This document shows, piece by piece, positions 13,931 to 17,160 of a stretch of 17,160 nt of DNA (the stretch's first letter is position 1; each line of letters begins with the position of its first letter). A program made the translations under genes and the position numbers. The notes beneath the pieces were generated by a model that saw nothing but the letters and a program-made list of their open reading frames with translations, was not told where the DNA came from and made no database searches. The stretch spans positions 1-17,160 of the forward strand of contig JALSSG010000080.1 in NCBI GenBank assembly GCA_026984355.1. The letters run 5' to 3'. The stretch comes from Hydrogenothermaceae bacterium. Its GTDB lineage: Bacteria; Aquificota; Aquificia; Aquificales; Hydrogenothermaceae.

Positions 13931-14170
13931 TTATTCTTCAATAGTTTCAGTTATAAGAGAACCAGATGGGCATTCTTCAGTTATTTCAAGAACTCTTTCA
14001 CATATGTCTTCGCCAAATTCAGCACAATCTATAATAGCACCATCACCACCTATTTCTTCTTTTACTGCTGCTATTCCATCTCCTATATCAACATATACCT
14101 CTGGAATTTCGTCATAGCATAATGCACATGCTGTACATGTGTCCTGGTCTACCATTACTTTTAATTTCAT
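13931..14170 (-). CDS. [4Fe-4S] ferredoxin, promoter-proximal copy
   Basis: A 79-residue ferredoxin with cluster ligands C12, C15, C18 and C67 and the extra pair C49/C57, identical in all cysteines to the downstream copy. The six substitutions (V22I, T29I, S50A, I52F, V56I, V63I, reading from the downstream copy to this one) are mostly conservative and leave the cluster region untouched. SD AGGAGGGTGA precedes the ATG. It is the first gene of a two-gene unit with a recognisable promoter about 35 bases upstream. Tandem Fd genes are known in Hydrogenobacter thermophilus, where both serve carbon fixation; equivalence here is inferred, not shown. Confidence 0.93.
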   Translation of the reverse strand: MKLKVMVDQDTCTACALCYDEIPEVYVDIGDGIAAVKEEIGGDGAIIDCAEFGEDICERVLEITEECPSGSLITETIEE

Positions 14171-14212
14171 CTATTCACCCTCCTGTATCAAAATGTTAAA
14201 TATTCATTTGAT

Positions 14213-14241
14213 AGTATAGGACAATATTATAAAAATTGCAA
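14213..14241 (-). promoter_or_regulatory. sigma70-type promoter of the ferredoxin pair
   Basis: On the minus strand a TTGCAA (-35; complement of 14236-14241, 4 of 6 consensus) is followed after exactly 17 bases by TATACT (-10; complement of 14213-14218, 5 of 6). Transcription would start near 14206, giving a leader of about 35 bases with the strong SD before the first ferredoxin ATG. Confidence 0.6.
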
Positions 14242-14334
14242 TATAAATAAAACATTGTTTGATTTTTTTATATAAAATACCTGTATTTCAAGCCGATAAT
14301 AAAATTATTCAATAAAACTAAAGGGTTATGTGTT

Positions 14335-14583
14335 ATGTGTCCATATTGTAATAGCAACAATTATGTAAAAAACGGAAAAGTAAATAACAAACAGACGTAC
14401 CTATGTAAAAAGTGTGGAAAAAGGTTTGTAAAAGATAGAGAAAAAAAAGCTTATGGAAAACTGATAAGAGAAAAAGCTCTAAAACTTTATATGGAAGGTT
14501 TATCTTTGAGAAAAATTTCTAAAATGACGAATATACCTCATACAACCATAAATTACTGGGTTAGGAAATATAGAACTCAATAG
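14335..14583 (+). CDS. Orphan zinc-ribbon/HTH protein, IS1 InsA-like
   Basis: An 82-residue DNA-binding protein. A zinc ribbon comes first: C2-x2-C5 (CPYC) and C24-x2-C27 (CKKC) separated by NGKVNNKQTYL. Then a helix-turn-helix covers about residues 44-77 (AL-LYMEGLSLRKISKMTNIPHTTINYWVRKY). This combination matches the InsA/N-terminal part of IS1-type transposases. No catalytic DDE part follows: the reading frame stops and dksA begins 42 bases later. No terminal inverted repeats were noticed. It could be a domesticated regulator or a remnant of an element. It is divergent from the ferredoxin promoter across a 164-base gap. A weak AAAGGG lies 9 nt before the ATG. Confidence 0.7.
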   Translation: MCPYCNSNNYVKNGKVNNKQTYLCKKCGKRFVKDREKKAYGKLIREKALKLYMEGLSLRKISKMTNIPHTTINYWVRKYRTQ

Positions 14584-14592
14584 TGATATAAT
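14584..14592 (+). promoter_or_regulatory. Extended -10 promoter for dksA
   Basis: TGATATAAT, a full TGn-TATAAT extended -10 element, begins on the base after the stop of the preceding gene and lies 33 bases before the dksA ATG. There is no good -35 hexamer, which extended -10 promoters can do without. Confidence 0.5.
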
Positions 14593-14625
14593 TTTTATTT
14601 TAAATGACACTTAGAGGTGATTTTT

Positions 14626-14976
14626 ATGGAACATCTTACAAAAGAACAGGTAGAAGAGCTGAAAAACATACTATTAAAATGGAAAGAAGAGCTTTTAAAA
14701 GACACTCAAGAGTCTGTAGGAGAACCTCTTTCTTATGAAGGTGGTGATGAAATCGATAGAGCAGATACTGAAGCAGAAAGATTTTTAACGCTCAGAACAT
14801 TAGATAGAGAAAGAAAACTTTTAAAGAAAATTGAGTACTCTTTAAGAAAAATTGAGTATGGTACCTATGGCATCTGTGAGATTTGTAGTAAAGAAATACC
14901 TTATGAGAGACTAAAAGCGAGACCTGTAGCTAATCTATGTATAGAATGTAAAGAAGAACAAGAAGAAAATGAATGA
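14626..14976 (+). CDS. dksA: DksA/TraR-family C4 zinc-finger protein, short form
   Basis: Transcription factor that binds the RNA polymerase secondary channel and acts with ppGpp. The 116-residue protein is shorter than E. coli DksA (151 aa) at the N-terminus. Two coiled-coil helices flank a tip with DEIDRADTEAERF (41-53), keeping D41, D44 and A46, which match the D-x-x-D-x-A tip of active DksA. The zinc finger has C84, C87, C105 and C108 (CEIC and CIEC). ATG at 14626 is preferred: AGAGGTGA (14613-14620) lies 5 nt upstream, while the GTG at 14617 overlaps that SD. Its stop TGA touches the stop of the convergent TusA-fusion gene with no base between. TraR-like short paralogues are an alternative name; the kept tip favours a DksA function. 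Confidence 0.88.
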   Translation: MEHLTKEQVEELKNILLKWKEELLKDTQESVGEPLSYEGGDEIDRADTEAERFLTLRTLDRERKLLKKIEYSLRKIEYGTYGICEICSKEIPYERLKARPVANLCIECKEEQEENE

Positions 14977-15576
14977 TTATGTTTCTTGTATTTGAATTTT
15001 AGGATATTTCTTCTCTTTATCTACAAGGTGTATATCTTCCACAAGGAAATTATTTTCTTTAAGTAGTTTATAAACATTTAAAGCATTTTTCTGATTTTTA
15101 AATCCAAAAACAAGTCCACAGTATGGATAAATTTCATCTGGAACAGGAAGCACTACATAATCTTTTATACCCTTTTCTTTTAACCATTTATCAGCTCTAA
15201 ATCCTTCAGGAATAGAAACAAAAGTTATAAGATATTTAGGCTCTTTATTAAAGATTTTTAACAAATATTGAATAATATGAAGTTTAATACCTACAGAAAT
15301 AAATTTTATCTTTTCTATTAGGCTTTCACCATGAAAACCTTTTCCCCTTTCTATTATAGCTATATAGCTATGACCATCTTTTCTAAAATCAATAATTTTA
15401 TTTCCTGTTTCTAATGCCCAGATTTTAATATCCTTTTCAAATGCTTTATCGTCTGCTATGACCTTAAGACGCTTTCCTACATCTATATTTTTTAATTCAC
15501 GTGATACATATGTTATAGGTAGTGGACAAAAAAGCCCTCTAACATCAAGTTCTTTTTCATAATCTTTTATTTGCAT
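14977..15576 (-). CDS. TusA-family sulfur carrier fused to DUF3343-like domain
   Basis: A 199-residue two-domain protein. Residues 9-78 are a TusA/SirA-like domain: LDVRGLFCPLP with the persulfide-accepting C17 in CPLP, then a KVIADD strand and a DGHSYIAII end. A helical linker (about 82-112) leads to residues 115-184, which look like DUF3343 (putative Se/S carrier): YLITFVSIPEGFRADKWLKEKG, then VPDEIYPYCGLVFGF with C153. By family knowledge TusA domains pass sulfur as persulfide; the second domain has a proposed but weakly established role in Se/S transfer. The ATG at 15576 has SD GGGAG 6 nt upstream and overlaps the end of the HIT gene by 10 nt, so the two are translationally linked. Confidence 0.8.
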   Translation of the reverse strand: MQIKDYEKELDVRGLFCPLPITYVSRELKNIDVGKRLKVIADDKAFEKDIKIWALETGNKIIDFRKDGHSYIAIIERGKGFHGESLIEKIKFISVGIKLHIIQYLLKIFNKEPKYLITFVSIPEGFRADKWLKEKGIKDYVVLPVPDEIYPYCGLVFGFKNQKNALNVYKLLKENNFLVEDIHLVDKEKKYPKIQIQET

Positions 15577-15914
15577 ATCAATCTCCCAAGAGGTTCTCCT
15601 CCAAGTAAATGCCAGTGAATATGAAAAATTTCCTGACCAGAATCTCTTCCTGTATTAACTATCAACCTAAATCCTGTTTCTGCAATACCTTTAATCTTTG
15701 CTATTTCATTTGCTTTTAGGATAAGGTGTCCTATTAAAGGTTTATGTCTTCCTTCTAAGTATAGATTATTTGGTATATGCTCTTTTGGAACTATAAGTGT
15801 ATGGACTTTTGCCTGTGGATTAATATCATCAAACGCTATAATCAAATCATCTTCGTAGACTATATTTGCTGGAATTTCTTTATTTATAATTTTGCAAAAG
15901 ACACAATCTTCCAT
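15567..15914 (-). CDS. HIT (histidine triad) family nucleotide-binding protein, Hint type
   Basis: A small purine nucleotide phosphoramidase/hydrolase of 115 aa. The triad is H98-I-H100-W-H102-LLGG, with the central His as nucleophile by family rule. The N-terminal CVFCKII (4-10) is the usual Hint zinc-type start, and INPQAKVHTLIVPKEHI (31-47) is conserved core. The ATG at 15914 is preferred over a TTG two codons upstream, because a GGGGG run ends 7 nt before the ATG while it would touch the TTG. The hflX stop lies 2 nt upstream, and the next gene overlaps this one by 10 nt, so it is the middle member of a tight minus-strand operon. Confidence 0.92.
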   Translation of the reverse strand: MEDCVFCKIINKEIPANIVYEDDLIIAFDDINPQAKVHTLIVPKEHIPNNLYLEGRHKPLIGHLILKANEIAKIKGIAETGFRLIVNTGRDSGQEIFHIHWHLLGGEPLGRLICK

Positions 15915-15916
15915 AT

Positions 15917-17038
15917 TCAAACCCCCATATAATAATAACTTTTCTTGACTGCATATTTTTTCAATATATCATGTAGCTTGTCTAGATTCCAGCCTTTTTC
16001 TGAGGATACAACTATAGTTTCTCTATCTCCTGTAAGTATACTTTCATTTTCTTCTTCTATATAATCTTTTGATGGAATAACTTTATCTATTTTATTAAGA
16101 ACTAAAACAACTGGTTTTTCTCCAAGCTTTAACTTTTTTAGTATATCCTCTACTATATCAACTTTTTTTATCCAATTCTCATCAGATACATCAACCACAT
16201 GTAAAATCAAATCTGAATCATAAAGCTCATCTAAAGTAGTCATAAATGCCTCTAGTAGAGGCTCTGGAAGATTTTTTACAAAACCAACAGTATCTGTTAT
16301 AAGCACCTTTTTATTGATTTCTGGATAGACTATAAAGGAAGTTTTCGTATCTAAAGTTGCAAATAGTTTGTTTGATATATATGTATCTCTTTTTGTTAAT
16401 CTTTTTAGTAGCGTAGATTTTCCTGCATTTGTATATCCAACTAAAGATACTTTAAGTATATTTGGGTCTTTATTTCTCCATTTTCTTTGCTCTTGTCTTT
16501 GCCTTTTTATATTTTTTAATTCTTTTTTTATTTTTGATATTCTATCTTTTATTCTTCTTACTTTTATTTCTCCTAGTTTTTCACCTGCTCCCTTTGTTTT
16601 AAATCCACCACCAATTCTTGATAAATCTTTACCTTTTTGACCATATATTCTTGGAAGTTCATGTTCTAAAACAGCAAGCTCCACTTGAAGTTTAGCTTGT
16701 TTTGTCTTTGCTCTTTTTTCAAAAATAGAAAGAATAAGGTCTACTCTATCATAAACGGATATACCTGTTATGTTTTCAAGATTAGATATCTGTACTGGAG
16801 TTAGTTCGCTATCAAAGATAATAGCATCAGCTTTTGTTCCTTCTACAATTTCTGCAAGTTGTCTTGCTTTTCCCTTCCCTATAAAAGTAGAAGGTTCTGG
16901 AATTTCTTTCTTTTGTATTAGTTTGCCTATTATTTTACCATCAAGGGCTTTTACTAAACCTTCTAACTCATGTACAGATTCCCTTACTTCTTCATCTGTC
17001 TTATTTTTAGTTTGTAAACTAACCAAAATTGCTCGCAT
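15917..17038 (-). CDS. hflX: GTPase HflX
   Basis: Ribosome-associated GTPase that splits stalled or hibernating 70S ribosomes, notably after heat or antibiotic stress. At 373 aa it is a standard HflX: an N-terminal nucleotide-binding HflX domain (PSTFIGKGKARQLAE, ISVYDRVDLILSIFEKRA), a Lys/Arg-rich helical linker (RIGGGFKTKGAGEKLGE to about 190), and a G domain with G1 GYTNAGKS at 201-208, G3 DTVGF at 249-253 and G4 NKID at 315-318. The ATG at 17038 is the only in-frame start before an in-frame stop at 17096-17098; it lacks a clear SD. It begins 26 nt after the hfq stop codon, reproducing the well-known hfq-hflX pairing. Confidence 0.95.
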   Translation of the reverse strand: MRAILVSLQTKNKTDEEVRESVHELEGLVKALDGKIIGKLIQKKEIPEPSTFIGKGKARQLAEIVEGTKADAIIFDSELTPVQISNLENITGISVYDRVDLILSIFEKRAKTKQAKLQVELAVLEHELPRIYGQKGKDLSRIGGGFKTKGAGEKLGEIKVRRIKDRISKIKKELKNIKRQRQEQRKWRNKDPNILKVSLVGYTNAGKSTLLKRLTKRDTYISNKLFATLDTKTSFIVYPEINKKVLITDTVGFVKNLPEPLLEAFMTTLDELYDSDLILHVVDVSDENWIKKVDIVEDILKKLKLGEKPVVLVLNKIDKVIPSKDYIEEENESILTGDRETIVVSSEKGWNLDKLHDILKKYAVKKSYYYMGV

Positions 17039-17064
17039 ACCACGGCAAATATATGCAAAATAAC

Positions 17065-17160
17065 CTAATCTGCAACAATAGTACTTATTGCATGTTTATA
17101 TATAAGCTGTTTTTGCCCATTAACATCTATAAGGATGGTAAATTGGTCTGCTGCTACTAT
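17065..17160 (-). CDS. hfq: RNA chaperone Hfq, 3' end only
   Basis: The last 31 codons of hfq enter at the right edge and end with TAG at 17065-17067; the 5' part is outside the window. The minus-strand translation contains ADQFTILIDVNGQKQL followed by IYKHAISTIVAD. YKHAIST is the diagnostic Sm2 motif of Hfq, and DQFTI with the following strand is the end of its Sm1 region. There is almost no C-terminal tail after the Sm fold, as in short Hfq proteins. Hfq forms a hexamer that binds sRNAs and mRNAs. Its position 26 nt upstream of hflX supports the assignment. Confidence 0.9.
   Translation of the reverse strand: MVAADQFTILIDVNGQKQLIYKHAISTIVAD

Noticed and set aside
13859..14122. Plus-strand ORFs over the ferredoxin genes
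   Set aside because: They are antisense to two clear ferredoxins and duplicate only because the genes are duplicated.
14295..14309. ATAAT-AAA-ATTAT inverted repeat before the zinc-ribbon/HTH gene, as an operator
   Set aside because: A five-base A/T-only match is expected by chance in such a sequence, and it has no second copy near the ferredoxin promoter.
1..17160. CRISPR array, tRNA or rRNA genes, phage or complete insertion sequence
   Set aside because: No spaced direct repeats, no cloverleaf with CCA-type end, no rRNA-like stretch and no transposase catalytic domain were found on either strand by eye.

Overview
This AT-rich window comes from a chromosome that looks like that of a thermophilic, chemolithoautotrophic member of the Aquificota, most likely Hydrogenothermaceae (Sulfurihydrogenibium or Persephonella type). 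The taxon is inferred from gene content and protein character: a Rieske/cytochrome b/di-heme cytochrome c operon, a free-standing nuoF, paired small [4Fe-4S] ferredoxins, a sulfur-carrier (TusA-type) protein, and Lys/Glu/Ile-rich proteins. No database search was possible. Almost every base is coding, most starts carry a Shine-Dalgarno (SD) sequence, and no gene-free stretch exceeds 300 bases.

Left part (1-3354). A metallo-beta-lactamase-fold hydrolase, cut at its 5' end by the window edge, converges on a two-gene minus-strand unit. That unit is an MlaF-like ABC ATPase followed by a large lipoprotein with an Asn/Gly-rich repeat linker. A hairpin between the convergent genes serves as the terminator.

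Respiration (3506-6079). petA (Rieske), petB (full-length cytochrome b) and petC (membrane-anchored di-heme cytochrome c) form a tight operon for a quinol:cytochrome c oxidoreductase, closed by an intrinsic terminator.

Central block (6162-13593). alaS, a small exported CxxCH protein, coaE, a BFD-like [2Fe-2S] protein and nuoF are packed with gaps of 0-9 nt or overlaps. guaA follows, starting with TTG behind its own possible -10 box, then a small histidine-containing membrane protein and a universal stress protein. nuoF stands apart from any other complex I gene, and the BFD-like gene occupies the place where nuoE often lies.

Right part (13668-17160). Two nearly identical [4Fe-4S] ferredoxin genes lie in tandem on the minus strand behind a recognisable sigma70-type promoter. 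Divergent from them is an orphan zinc-ribbon/helix-turn-helix protein resembling the N-terminal part of an IS1-type transposase, then a short DksA. Converging on dksA with no intergenic base is the minus-strand series hfq (3' end only), hflX, a HIT protein, and a TusA domain fused to a DUF3343-like domain.

No clearly new multi-gene system is visible. The best leads are the TusA-DUF3343 fusion, the coaE-bfd-nuoF arrangement, the orphan CxxCH protein, the orphan transposase-like regulator and the small H-x14-H membrane protein.
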